Source of the DNA: Vermamoeba vermiformis
Lineage: Eukaryota > Tubulinea > Echinamoebida
Assembly: GCA_045837725.1 (NCBI GenBank)
Contig: JBEWZL010000058.1
Location: forward strand, 1-30,793
Length of the DNA: 30,793 nt
Direction of reading: 5' to 3'
Shown: positions 1 through 10,681 of the stretch, piece after piece
Layout of the letters: the number at the start of each line of letters is the position of its first letter
Position numbering within the stretch: position 1 is the stretch's first letter
Notes under the pieces: generated by a model
Told to the model about the DNA's origin: nothing
The model's input: the letters and a program-made list of their open reading frames with translations, nothing else
Database searches by the model: none
Program-made: the position numbers and the translations under genes

Positions 1-543
1 GTAACAATAAAATTACGTTTTTCAACATAGAACGACCACACTTATATCTTAAAGTTATATTTCTGTACAAAGTGGTCCCTGAATTGACGGCAATTGATGC
101 GAAGTGCCGTAACTTTTGGTTGGTAAGCCAGATGCTGGATTTGTTTTTTCTGATCTTCGCATCACAACAAAATTAACGACTAATTCCATCGCGATAAATC
201 ATAATATTAATAATAGAGTGCCTCGTAAGCAATTACAAGCACTTTTGAATTATTTTGAATTATTTTTTAAAATTAACGCCTCCGATCTGTTCGGCCATTG
301 TGCTGCAACTATTCGGGTCGTACTTTCGATTTGTAACACTCTTATTAATACAATCTTATTGATAGGTGTGCGACTTCATATTGAGAAGATTTTGTACAGG
401 CGATTTAGGGGACCCGGACTCTATTGTTTGAGTTTTTTCTGCCATCTTTGTAAACAAATTCCAGTAAATTTCGCACAATAGTGGTGAGTTATTATCACTT
501 TATACATGGCTAATGATTACTCAGTTTATTTTTGATGTGTTAG
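1..543. other. Unassigned 5' region upstream of the USP-transposase gene
   Basis: No convincing coding exon was recognised here. A 121-codon open stretch (116-481, plus) shows no familiar motif, and its end does not splice in frame to the USP exon at 544. The A/T-rich sequence may hold the promoter, 5' UTR or left end of the transposon-like unit. I saw no terminal inverted repeat matching the right side of the unit, and the unit may begin outside the window. Confidence 0.4.
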
Positions 544-3518
544 ATCCGAACCACACGCGACCTCGAAAAGTGCCTCGGCAATGGCCAAAGTAGTAAACCT
601 TGGTGCCACATGCTACATTAGCAGTTCTTTACAGCTATTATTTAGTATTGAAGCTTTCCGTGAGCTTGTTATATCATCAAAACCTACACACAAACTTGCG
701 ATTGAATTTCGACAGATTATCACACTTATGAAGAGTAATAAAACAATTCATATCGAACCATTAACAAGGCTATTGAAAATATCAAAAGCAAGCTACCAAA
801 AAGAACACCGTGATTTACAAGAGTTTCTGCTCAATTTATTGGACAAGTTAACTGAAGACTCTGAGTTCAAGCGAATTATAAAGCAAGTTTTTGGTGGTGC
901 CTTACAACGTAATGGTTCAGAATTAATGGAGCCTTTTATAGGTACAAATGACTGCTGCAACTCGACTTAATTTCAATTGACTTTATAATTTAGATATTTC
1001 AATTCCAGTTGCCCCCGGCAATGTTGTGGACAGTTTAGTTCAACTTTTCAGCAGTGTACGTAACATTTGCATAAGACTTGGATTTTAACTTATTCAATGA
1101 TAAGGACTGGGGTTCACACAAATTTTTGACATTCCCCACTGCATTAGTCCTCCACCTTAAGCGTTTTGATAATCTGGGCAACAAGAATGAAGCGAAGTTT
1201 CACTTCAAGTCAACTCTAGTTATTCCAGCAAAGCTCAGTTGTAGTGGTCATGCAGAGACCTACCAACTCAAATCAATAATAGTGCACCAAGGAACTGCTA
1301 AACAGGGTCACTACGTAACCTACAGCCTTGCGAACAACCAATGGCTTGAACTCAATGATGCAGTCGTCTCAAAGGTAGTCAAAGTATGCCATTTTGCAGG
1401 TTCTAACCTCAATGTAGGCTCCCAAAGACTTCATGCAGAGGTTATTTGAGGGAATTGCAAGTGCTTATATCTTAGTGTACTGCACACAGCGTATTTCATC
1501 CCCAACCAAGTCCAGACCCACACGAATTATTGGAAATGAATCACAGCAATTTAATGATTTTATGGAATGGGACTCAACATCATGTCAAAGTGATCCAATA
1601 GAGATATCAGATAGTGAATATGAAGCAAACGAAAGTGATGATATGAGTGAATCAATTGAAGAAGATAATGAAGAGACATCAGAAGTCGCAAGTCCTGCAG
1701 CAGTGAAAGAAGGTATTGATTTCTCATTCATTAATCATTTTGATAACCATTACTGGCAGCTAAACTTCAAGCAAAACTGTCTGGGTGGAAAAACGATGGG
1801 AGTAAATTCAAGCCCAAAACTTCTCAACCATTGACAAACCCAGGACCAAAGCACCAGCTCATCTTAACAAAAATTAATGCAATACGTCATCAACTGGGAA
1901 AGCCAAAACTGTCTTCAACACTACGTGTCACAGAGCTTGACTGTTACTTACTTATGATGAATGACATAATTGAACATATTGAAAAAACAACAGATGCAAA
2001 TCTGCACATCAAAGCAGTCGATTTGCGCGCTTATCTTGGTGTTAGAATTGCACAACAATTATTGCCAGGTCATTCTGTTGATGACTCTTGGGCCTCCTTT
2101 TTGCATTCACGCGCCATGTGGGGCAACAGGTGGATTGCTAAAACAATGCTAAAAGATGAATTCAAGTTTATACACCGGAACAAAAAGTAAGTTCGTTGTT
2201 CACTCACTGTAATGGTTCTTACCTTTGGTCTTAGGTATGATGTGTACTTTGTTTGGGCAGCTCTGAATCAAACCTACTCAGAAATATGGGTGCCATTCAG
2301 CCACCTTGCTTTAGATGATAAAGCAAATGCTTGGAAAGGAAGGTCAATTTACAAGATTTACAGATTACGCAAGCCATTCCCTTGGGCAATGTTAGAATAT
2401 GTCATTATTGATGAAAGTGGATGGATGTCTGGCTTCATTCCTCGATATGGACTGTTTGCTACCATAACAGACAAGTTCAAGAAATGGCGAGAGTTATATC
2501 ACGCCTTCAAAACAGGTCAACTTTCGCAAAGACCTCTACCATTTAAAACAATGTTTCCACGAGCATCAAAGACAAATTTCGATTTGGAAAAAGCCGTCAG
2601 TTTTTTATTGTCAAGACTCCCTGACAAACAAAGGCACGTTTATGACTTTATTAGAGAACCCACAAATTATGAAGAATGGAACAATCTGACAACTCGAAAC
2701 TTATCACACTATCATGTATTTTGTGACAGAGAGTTTTCCTCACTATGGCAGCACCTGCAAAAGCACAATATTGGATACACTGTTGGCATTATTGGAACAT
2801 CACACCCTAACCTGTTTCAAAACAACCTTGCTCATTGTTTACAGCCAGGACAATGGCGCAGCTTAACAAACGACTCAGATATCATCATGTCATTCTATGA
2901 CCCTCAAGGCAAGACCTGTCACTGGGCTAGTAATCGAGGAACAGCAGCCTCAATTTCTGAAAAAGTAATTGATGGAAACAAAAAGAAAAAGCTTGCATAC
3001 TCTGCTCCCCACTTGGTGCAACAATATCGGACATACTTCAGTTCTGTGGATAAGCATAACTCCAAAGCCAAGAAGTTTAAGTGGCCCTACCGGATTCGAA
3101 AAGTAACAGAGCGCTTAGTATTTGCAGATTGGGAGCGCTCTGCTCAAGTTCAGGCAGAAACACTCTTCAAAAGACTCACCAACAGTGATATTCCTGCCAA
3201 GAAATTTCTTGCCAATTTAGCGCGCTCCCTGGTAGAGGAATTCCAATCAAAAAGGAAACGAAACTACACAATAGAAGCGTTAGATCTTGTGCGCGCCAGT
3301 GGAAAGCATAATCCATACACCCACACCTGTGCGTACGAATTTGGCAACTCCAAGCGTTGTTTCTTTTGTCAAACTCAAAAGATATCTTCTTCTACACTGT
3401 AAGTATGTGTAGGTGTACTTTTGTCAAACTAATTAATTGCCTTAGCTACAAGTGCATTCAGTGCAAAGTTGCCTTACACAAGAAGTGCTGGAAGAAATTC
3501 AAAGGTGTAAATCTTTAA
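544..3518 (+). CDS. Ubiquitin-specific protease fused to a piggyBac-type DDE transposase (5' end unresolved)
   Basis: Exons read as 544-941, 994-1055 (or 1053), 1076-1374, 1439-1712, 1760-2186, 2235-3398 and 3446-3518, all GT-AG. The first usable ATG is at 581, but the frame is open back to an acceptor at 543, so a further 5' exon is possible. The N-terminal half is a USP domain: Cys box NLGATCYISSSLQ (581-650), the EPFIDISIPV segment, ALVLHLKRF (about 1140) and the His/Asp box GHYVTYS...WLELND (about 1300-1360), ending in AYILVY. An acidic linker follows. The C-terminal half resembles piggyBac transposases: LDDKANAWKGR (first Asp about 2314), CDREFSS (2725), SFYDPQGK (2899) and YFSSVDKHN as the counterpart of the piggyBac YMGGVD motif. 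It ends in a Cys/His cluster (CFFC, then CIQCKVALHKKC). A 47-nt intron (1713-1759) puts the protease and transposase in one frame. The join at 1054-1075 is odd: it needs either a 22-nt intron or skipping of exon 994-1055. The gene could be a mobile element or a domesticated one. Confidence 0.75.
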
Positions 3519-3555
3519 GTTTTGTACAAGGAGTTATCAGTTAACTATTGTGTGA

Positions 3556-3858
3556 ATAGCATGTAACACGTTGTGGTGTAGCATGAGCACGAAAGTGCCT
3601 GAGGCGGCTTTGACGCAAAAAACCTCGTGTGTAGGCACTGAGAGTTTGGGGATAGTCAGCTTGCTTCAGATTTATTCACATAATCACCTGCTAGGCTAAC
3701 TGTTAGTAGCATGTAACACGTTGTGGTGTAGCATGAGCACGAAAGTGCCTGAGGCAGCTTTGACGCAAAAAACCTCGTGTGTAGGCACTGAGAGTTTGGG
3801 GATAGTCAGTTTGCTTCAGATTTACTCAACAGACGATAGCCTGGGCTACTATTGAGCT
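3556..3858. repeat. Two tandem 150-bp units with a partial third
   Basis: A block starting TAGCATGTAACACGTTG at 3556 recurs at 3706, a period of 150 bp. Its first about 119 bases are nearly identical (a G/A and a few T/C differences). The spacer then diverges, and a degraded further spacer follows to about 3858. Each unit contains AGTGCCT and AGGCACT as a short inverted repeat about 35 bases apart. The block lies about 40 bp after the stop of the USP-transposase gene, so it may be the subterminal region of that element. The motif CGAAA(A)GTGCCT is also seen at about 563. Confidence 0.8.
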
Positions 3859-3929
3859 TATTTATGAGAAATGGGAGCAGCCATGTCCAAATTCTGGTAC
3901 GTCTACCGTGTAGACTTCCAGTTGGTTAA

Positions 3930-4087
3930 GGAATATTGTCATTAATATAATAATCCATCCAGAAGGAGCACGAGTCGATATTAAGAACAATGAGGGCGAG
4001 GCCCCGATCGACATTCTGCCAAATCTGCTCCAACTGGACAGATCTCTTGTGCGATTGGTGAAAGAACGAAGAGACAAAAAATTAATG
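3930..4087 (+). pseudogene. Remnant of the last exon of an F-box/ankyrin paralogue
   Basis: About 158 bases match 8865-9011, the end of the neighbouring F-box/ankyrin gene, at roughly 90 percent by eye. The match includes the intron tail before the exon (ATCCATCC then AG) and the coding stretch VDIKNNEGEAPIDILPNLLQ. Intron sequence is present, so this is a genomic duplicate and not a processed copy. The tail differs: the parental stop context is lost and the frame runs on for about 20 more codons. No other exons of the paralogue were found upstream, where the USP-transposase unit lies. It is probably what survives of a tandem duplicate. Confidence 0.8.
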
Positions 4088-4345
4088 GCAACAGTACCCC
4101 AATCAACGGAACATTCATCCGTGTCTCAAACAACATTCGCATTCTAATGACGTGCGTGTTTGGATCCTCTACCAGGTTTAGAAGAATAATGAACACGAAC
4201 AAACATGTTTCAGGTACTTGAGACTATTTACGTAGTTCATTACTGTAACGAGGGGTATCAATTAAATTTTAACGAAAATGGCGCCAAACAAACTTGACGT
4301 CAATGTGACACGCCAGAAGTGCCATAGTCCCATTTTTTGACCACT
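4088..4345. other. Intergenic region and putative promoter of the F-box/ankyrin gene
   Basis: The 258 bases between the exon remnant and the ATG at 4346 hold no supported coding exon. A TGACGTCA-like core (TTGACGTCAATG, about 4289) lies 55 bases upstream of the start. It resembles a CRE/bZIP site, but this is only a sequence match. Confidence 0.35.
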
Positions 4346-7300
4346 ATGGAACCAACAGCAGATGCTACCGTCGATTTAATCGATGATTTATGGTGTAGAA
4401 TATTCAATGGTTTGGACTGCAAGTTGAGGGCTTCACTCTTCCAGGTAATCCGGATGTGATCTGCCAGCAGGGAACCCAATTCGCAAATTGATTATTTTCC
4501 GTAATATATTTTGGGTTTAAATAATTTTCTATGTTAATCAGAGGGAAATCTTAATTTATTCTTGTTATTAATTTTGTATTTCAAAAGGTTTGCAAGCGGT
4601 GGAAGACGGTCGCATCCAACCTCCGTTGTTGGACAACACTGGATGTCGAATTTCATACTCAATCAGAGCCAAGATTAAGCAAAATAGTAGCTTCGTTTTG
4701 TCAATTCATAACCAACTACTGCTCGATGGCGACGCACGTGTGCATTGCAAAAAAAGGCGCTGATCATTTTTGGACGATTCTAATGACCTTGTTTCCACTT
4801 CGGCAACTGCGATATTTAAAGATCTACGTCGACAGCAGAGACTACCGCGCTCGCCAAACCTTTGGATCTGCTACGTTTCCAAAGCCTGATTGGTCGAATC
4901 TGATTTATCTCAACTTGAATTTACCACCGTACAATATCTCTATCGACGGCCGGCAATGGGAGAGATTAACAGAGGTACGCTTCATTAATTAGGGTGTTCA
5001 TTGTTTAATTAATTTAATAAGGGAGCCCCTAATCTTGAAGAGCTATATTTAAGTTGCACAGCAGTGGCAATGGGGAATCAAACTGCGCTGCTCAAAGGCT
5101 TGCAAAACCTTCAAAAACTGAAGATATTGTACGCGGACTGGCACCAGAGTATCGACAACGATACTATTGTAAAGCATGTGCCTCAGCTACAAATGCTAAT
5201 TTCTTCCGCGTCTCAAAATGATCAACGAGGCAATTTTTTCAACCAGCCGATGTTTGGAGGTCCAATTCCATTCGGAGGTCCTCCGCAACCTATTGGCACA
5301 CAAAACCAATCAAATGGTCCCAAGTACATCGGCAGCACTCTTGCGATTAGTTGCGATATGTTGCGGTCACGTGACTTGGAGATTGTGAAGAAGTTTGGGC
5401 ACGTGCTATCGAAATCAAACTACGCTTTCTACTTCTCCGAGCAATTGGCCACTATTGAACCCCCTGCACCAATGAGTGTACCTTTATTGCACTACTTGTT
5501 TAATGACCTGAAGCTGGATATCAACTGCTGCACAACTCGAAGATCCGATCCGTTCGCTGTGGATTTGGTCCCAGCATTATTACCACCCTTGGCGGTAAGA
5601 ATACCCACCATCGAAACATAATAGTTACTAATTGTTATTGCCAGTGGTATCCGCTAAATACAGTTCTGGATGACGTTGAACTGGTTCGAATTCTATTGGA
5701 CTTCGGAGCAGATCCGAACTACCCAGCTGAAGGAGACTCACCATTAGGATTCCACAAAACTTCCAAAGAAAGTTGTATTCTTCTACTTGAGTACGGCGCA
5801 GATCCCCTGAAGAAAGTTGAAGGGTTGGCCGTAATGCGACGTTGGTTTGACATGTACTCCGATGCGGGTATATTGCTCTACTATTTAGTTGCAAATAATC
5901 GGTGCTTAATTAATTTGTGCCATTTTCAGAACTTATGGACGTGCTACTCGTTGCGTTAAACAAAGGTTTGGACATCAATCAGATTCTTGACGGATCTGAC
6001 ACAATTCTTGACGTATGTAATCTGGTATAATAATTTCTCTTATTGCAGTGCCTAATGATTCATTCTAGCTCGCGATCGCACGTAGACATAAGCATACTGC
6101 TCAAGAGCTGCTGAAACTTGGAGCTCGTTGGACTCCTCCTTCGATGGACAAACTGATACTTTGGGACTCTAATTGGGTGTGTTATTCATAAACCAACGAA
6201 CTGCTATACCTCATGATAATTAATACCAATTTGTAGTGGTCTGAAGTAATCCAAAGTGGTGGTTTTGATGTTAGCCAATTACTTCTCAGCACTGCGTTGA
6301 CAGCCGTCAAGTTGCGTCTTTATCCAATGGTGTAAGTACTCACATACCGCATATCTTTCCGAAGAGTAGCTCTATAATACAAAATATCTAATTTTTTTTT
6401 ACGGCATGAAAGTCGAAAGTTCCTTCAAGATTTTCCGCGCGATCTTGATGAGCAAAATGGCTTCAGTTTAACACACTACATTTCATTACTGTTGCAAAGC
6501 AATACATACGGTTTAAACAGAAAAGTCAACCAAAAAAAAGAATTCTTTGGATTTGGTGCACGTCCTACGACAGCCTCTAAAAAATCGTTCGAGGAAGTCA
6601 AAATTGAGTCGTCATCAACGGAATGGCAGTTATTGGGCCAAATGATCACCGAACTCAATCTTGACGTCAATATGAAGACATCTACTGGCAAGACACCGTT
6701 GTTGTTAGTGTGCGAGAGTGAAAACCAAGTAGACGCTACCTTGAAGACATTAATCGAAATGGGTGCAAATGTCAATGAGCCAGTAAGACCTATCGCCGAG
6801 TAAAGGCGCTCAAGTATATACTTTCTGATGTCAAAATCGTAGGATCTTAATGGATGGACGCCACTCCACGCAGCTTGTTTTGGAGGCCACTACAGTACGA
6901 TGCAGCTGTTACTGTCGCACGGGGCAAACATCAACGCACAAGATAAGCTTGGCCTCACCCCTATTATGGCAAGGGTATTATCGTCACAGCATGGAGCCCT
7001 ATCGGATTTTATTGCCGTTGATTTCGACGTAACGCTCAAAGATAAGGTTGGTTCAGATCTTTCAAAAAGTTCATTCTAACGAACTCTCAGTACACTCATC
7101 GAGCGATCTTGCACTTTCTCGCTGCTGTTGGGGCATATCAAGAGATTGCAATTCTATTGGATAAGAAGCCTGAGCTTGATATCAACTGTCGGTAAGTGCC
7201 GTACAAACGATTACATTTTCGTGACTTTTACACTTAGTGACGTACACGGGTTTACTCCGCTTCATTATGCAGCAAAAGTAGGACACAACGACACGATGAA

Positions 7301-9011
7301 GTTGCTCGTTGAACGTGGTGCAGATGTGAATGCCATGAGCAACACTTTGGCTTTGACACGTACGCACAAATACCTTATGAACTGATTCTGACGGTTAATT
7401 TGACAGCTATTGCGGTGTATTTAGCAAAGCACAATCCAAAACATCCATATCATCAGTACATCGAAACGTACATGAATATCGAGGCTACTACTGGTCATGT
7501 CATTGATGTTTATGTAGGAGCCAAGGAGTAAGTGGATCTTGTGCTACTTACGACACTAACGACAAATTAAAGAGTTGGATCTCTTTGCAAGCTTACGCTA
7601 GCGCCTTGGACCGTAGCTAGTGGTATTAATAACGGGCGAGTGTAAGTTCGGCAAAAGGAAATTCGTGGGTGCTAACACATTCAGTTTTCGATCGTCTCCG
7701 CCCAGTTCTGGCGACAACCATTTTCTGCCATGGCCCACGAATTTATCGCTAAATGATCCGTTTGGAAACAACTTGTTGCACATAGTACGTTTTTTTTTCT
7801 GGTTTTACACGGATCTTGTACATCTAACGGTCGTCACTTTTACAAAGCTTGTTAGAACACATTGCGTAGCGTCTCTCATCAAGGAAGAACCAGAATTTGC
7901 GGAGTTTCACAAACTGTGGTCGAAACCAAACAAGCGCGGAACAACGCCATTCCACTTGTAAGATCCGAACTAACCTTTTCGAATCTCGAACTAACGTTAT
8001 GTTTAGATTTGCCATGGATAATCAGTAAGTATATTTGGGTCATACAGGTTCTCTATTAATGTTTTGTAGGCTGTCACAGTTTGACAAGAATAATGAAATC
8101 GAATTTGTCAACAGTTTTATGATTTCACAACAACGCGAGCTGCTCTATAGCTTTAACAATAAGGATGAGCACGGCAAGACTGCTCTTGATTATTTTTTTT
8201 GCCATTCAAGTGTTCACCAGATCGCGGCAACGCTGGACGAGATCCAAGGTACCAACTGCGATCTGTTGGTTTTTCAAATTTAGCTGATAAGTACTATTAT
8301 AGGTATCAATTTCGTGAGTCCTTCGGTCTATTCTCAACCCACTTCGTTGCTTCATTCGGCGGTCAGTGGTGCAACTTTGACCAAAACTTTGTTGATGAGA
8401 GTCGCCAAGATGGATTCCAATGCGTTGAATATGAAAATCAACGGAAAAACGCCATTTATGATCTTTATCGAAAAGGTAAGCAGTTTATGGCTAAAATGTT
8501 GCGCTTCAGAAAAGTACTCTAACTTTACTATGCAGCTGTTAACCGGCAATTTCAATGAGCAGCAAAGTGCGTTGTTGGATTGTTTCCTAGAATGCAAAGG
8601 TACTCGTGCGTATCGATTTAGCTTGGATATTCGAAACTGACACTTGTTTCTCAGTGGATCTGAACGCTCAAGACAACGAAGGAAACACTGCTCTCCATTA
8701 CGCATGCTACTTCTTCCATCTTGGTGCTTGGGATTATTACATGCAAAGTAATGCACTGGACGAATCATCTGTGTTCAGTGTGACCTTATTCAAGCTTCTT
8801 GAAGGTAAAAACTGAGAGCGAGCAGATCTTCATTTTTTCTTACTACTTGCCCGAATATATTGTTATTAATATCATAATCCATCCAGGAGGAGTACGAGTC
8901 GATATTAAGAACAATGAGGGCGAGGCACCGATCGACATTCTGCCAAATCTGCTCCAACTCGACAGATCTCTTGTGCGATTGGTAGAAGAGCAAAAACGAG
9001 ACAAAACTTAA
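4346..9011 (+). CDS. F-box and ankyrin-repeat protein, 21 exons, 1157 aa
   Basis: Exons: 4346-4444, 4588-4974, 5022-5594, 5645-5867, 5930-6012, 6069-6176, 6237-6331, 6413-6782, 6843-7046, 7091-7191, 7238-7359, 7407-7527, 7573-7641, 7685-7784, 7848-7957, 8007-8024, 8070-8248, 8303-8475, 8536-8599, 8655-8804 and 8887-9011. The lengths sum to 1158 codons with every phase matching. Residues about 10-50 form an F-box (LIDDLWCRIFNGLDCKLRASLFQ across the first junction, then VCKRWKTVASNLRCW). A leucine-rich segment follows (GAPNLEELYLS). Ankyrin repeats fill the rest: LVRILLDFGADPN, GWTPLHAACFGGH, GANINAQDKLGLTP, GFTPLHYAAKVGH, NDPFGNNLLHIV, GNTALHYACYFF and VDIKNNEGEAPID. F-box proteins usually recruit substrates to SCF (Skp1-Cullin-F-box) ubiquitin ligases, so the ankyrin array is the likely substrate-binding part; that role is inferred. 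The exon at 8007 is only 18 nt. No signal peptide or TM segment was seen. Confidence 0.88.
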
Positions 9012-9217
9012 TGCGACAATATTATCCAATCGCTGAATCGGAACGTAATAAAAACTGGATTAGCACGTTGGTAAAATACTTGCAGTCGTAAAACGAAAAT
9101 TGGCAATTCGATTCTGAAGTCGAAACAATAGAATACCGACTGGCTATTTTAAGCTGCATGTTGTCAATATAGTTATCGCGAGGTCGACTTGATATATGTA
9201 AGTTAATACTATAACGT

Positions 9218-9267
9218 TATAGTCACGTGTTTTCTATAGTCACGTGTTTTCTATAGTCACGTGCTTC
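9218..9267 (+). promoter_or_regulatory. Three CACGTG-containing 17-bp direct repeats
   Basis: TATAGTCACGTGTTTTC occurs at 9218, again at 9235 and, with a changed end, at 9252. This gives three CACGTG palindromes at exact 17-bp spacing about 45-90 bases before the ATG at 9311. The second gene copy has two CACGTG sites (11482, 11499), also 17 bp apart, at the same relative place. CACGTG is the core E-box/G-box bound by bHLH and bZIP factors. A regulatory role is inferred from position and conservation in both copies. Confidence 0.5.
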
Positions 9268-9434
9268 ACAAGAAACAACAAATTTTTTGATTAGTTTATT
9301 TTTAAAGCTGATGGAGAACAATAACGACGACGAAGAAATATTTGAAATATTATTCAGAGTGTGGGAAAACGGCAAACCAACGTATTTAACTGATAGATGC
9401 TTGTTGCGGCTTTTTGGTGTACGAACAATTAGTG

Positions 9435-9545
9435 TGTAATAAATAAGCGTGTATATTTATTGTAGGAAGGTCACCAAATAATGACGACTTGTAACGTAAC
9501 TAAATACTGACAATCACGTGACAAGTGTCACCTATTTTCATTACA
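9435..9545 (-). repeat. LTR (left copy on the plus strand; 3' LTR of the element)
   Basis: This 111-bp terminal repeat has TG...CA ends with 6-bp inverted tips. It contains ATCACGTGAC, another CACGTG palindrome. It is preceded by AGTG, and on its inner side lies the polypurine tract. Confidence 0.9.
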
Positions 9546-10625
9546 TTTCCCTCTCCCCAGAGTAAACCAAGGCTTGAACATAGCTCCACCAGGGTCGAAG
9601 GGCTGCAGTGGTACGTAATTTCTTTCGCACCCGAACTTCACTAGAAATCTCCTTATCTCCGTGTCTCGTTCTTCTCGATCTTCTCTATAGATTCTAATAA
9701 TATCTCTTTTCTCTGCATCTCTCTCCGCTCTTCTCTTTGAAGCGTTGGGCCAATCTTCGCTCGGATCTAATCTCTCCTCGCACTCTTTTCTATATTTAAA
9801 AATATTTCTCCCGCCCCCGTAGGCCCGGGCCTGTTTCCTCTGTGTCGGGGCAGTCTCTGACTTCAAGTCCTGCGGTCCAGTTGCAGCGCTAATCTCTCGA
9901 TGACGTGTAATCTCAGATTCTGTACACAAAATCTCCGTCACACCTGCTGACGTGTCAATACTATCGACTAACGGTTCTCCAATAAGCATATCTTCACTCA
10001 TAATACTATTTTCTTTGCTTCTCTCTTCTTCGCCGTCCATTTTCTCCGCGTTCTGCAGCGCATCCGCAACTCGATCGGATATAATTTCTTCTAACGTACT
10101 TGACTCGCGTTCTCTCTTCTCTAACGGGGCTTCTACCTTGCTAAACTCTTCATTAATAACTCTCGCCACAATACGCATGAACTTCTCCGACGATAAAAAA
10201 GTGATGACGTCACTCGCGCGATCCAGTCGCTCCAGAATCTTCTCGAACTTCCTTCTCAACTTGCCTAGCTTCTTCTCCTCTTCGCATAGGCGGGTAACCT
10301 TCCTCTCTGTCTTCTCCAACTTCTTAACGAATTTTCCAAGATCCCAAAGTTCGCATCCACTCAGGATCTCCTTTCTATACTTCTTAATTCTCTTCTTATA
10401 ATTTTCCTTACTCGCATTAATGCTCTTCTGAATTATGGCAAGCTTCTCCTTAATTTTCTCCGCTTCCAACTTCAGATTCGACGCTCGCAAACTTTTCGGC
10501 AAACTTCCCTGAGCCCAGCCAGAGAATACCTCTATCTCCTTCTTCAATTCTCGTCGTGCCGCTCGCACTTCCTCTAGCGACGGCAAAACCAACTTCTCCA
10601 TCCGCGTTCCAAACGCGCGATCCAC
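9528..10625 (-). CDS. Coiled-coil, possibly gag-like protein of the LTR element, 365 aa
   Basis: A single reading frame fills the interior of the element and ends a few codons inside the LTR. It starts at an ATG about 55 bases from the LTR edge. The protein is extremely charged, with long Glu/Lys/Arg heptad-like segments over about residues 15-180. An acidic middle and a basic segment (ASKRRAERDAEKRD) follow, and the last 30 residues are Pro/Gly/aromatic-rich. No zinc knuckle or capsid motif was recognised, so gag-like rests only on position and on being the sole product. Confidence 0.6.
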   Translation of the reverse strand: MDRAFGTRMEKLVLPSLEEVRAARRELKKEIEVFSGWAQGSLPKSLRASNLKLEAEKIKEKLAIIQKSINASKENYKKRIKKYRKEILSGCELWDLGKFVKKLEKTERKVTRLCEEEKKLGKLRRKFEKILERLDRASDVITFLSSEKFMRIVARVINEEFSKVEAPLEKRERESSTLEEIISDRVADALQNAEKMDGEEERSKENSIMSEDMLIGEPLVDSIDTSAGVTEILCTESEITRHREISAATGPQDLKSETAPTQRKQARAYGGGRNIFKYRKECEERLDPSEDWPNASKRRAERDAEKRDIIRIYREDREERDTEIRRFLVKFGCERNYVPLQPFDPGGAMFKPWFTLGRGKCNENR

Positions 10626-10681
10626 TCAATCCAACTCGATCTCACCTCCCACCCAGTGAGAGGGCCTGCTTCGCTACCAAA

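Noticed and set aside
116-481. 121-codon open frame at the left edge
   Set aside because: It has no familiar motif, and its end does not splice in phase to the USP exon; A/T-rich chance frame more likely.
3711-3850. CRISPR-like or structured-RNA reading of the 150-bp repeats
   Set aside because: There are only two full units with long repeats in a eukaryotic, spliced context; a transposon-end or satellite explanation is simpler.
8352-8768. 138-codon minus-strand frame within the ankyrin gene
   Set aside because: It overlaps three phase-matched ankyrin exons on the plus strand and has no motif of its own.
9952-10401. Ser/Leu-rich plus-strand frame inside the LTR element
   Set aside because: It is the antisense shadow of the Glu/Lys-rich coiled-coil frame; the PBS and polypurine tract place the sense strand on the minus side.
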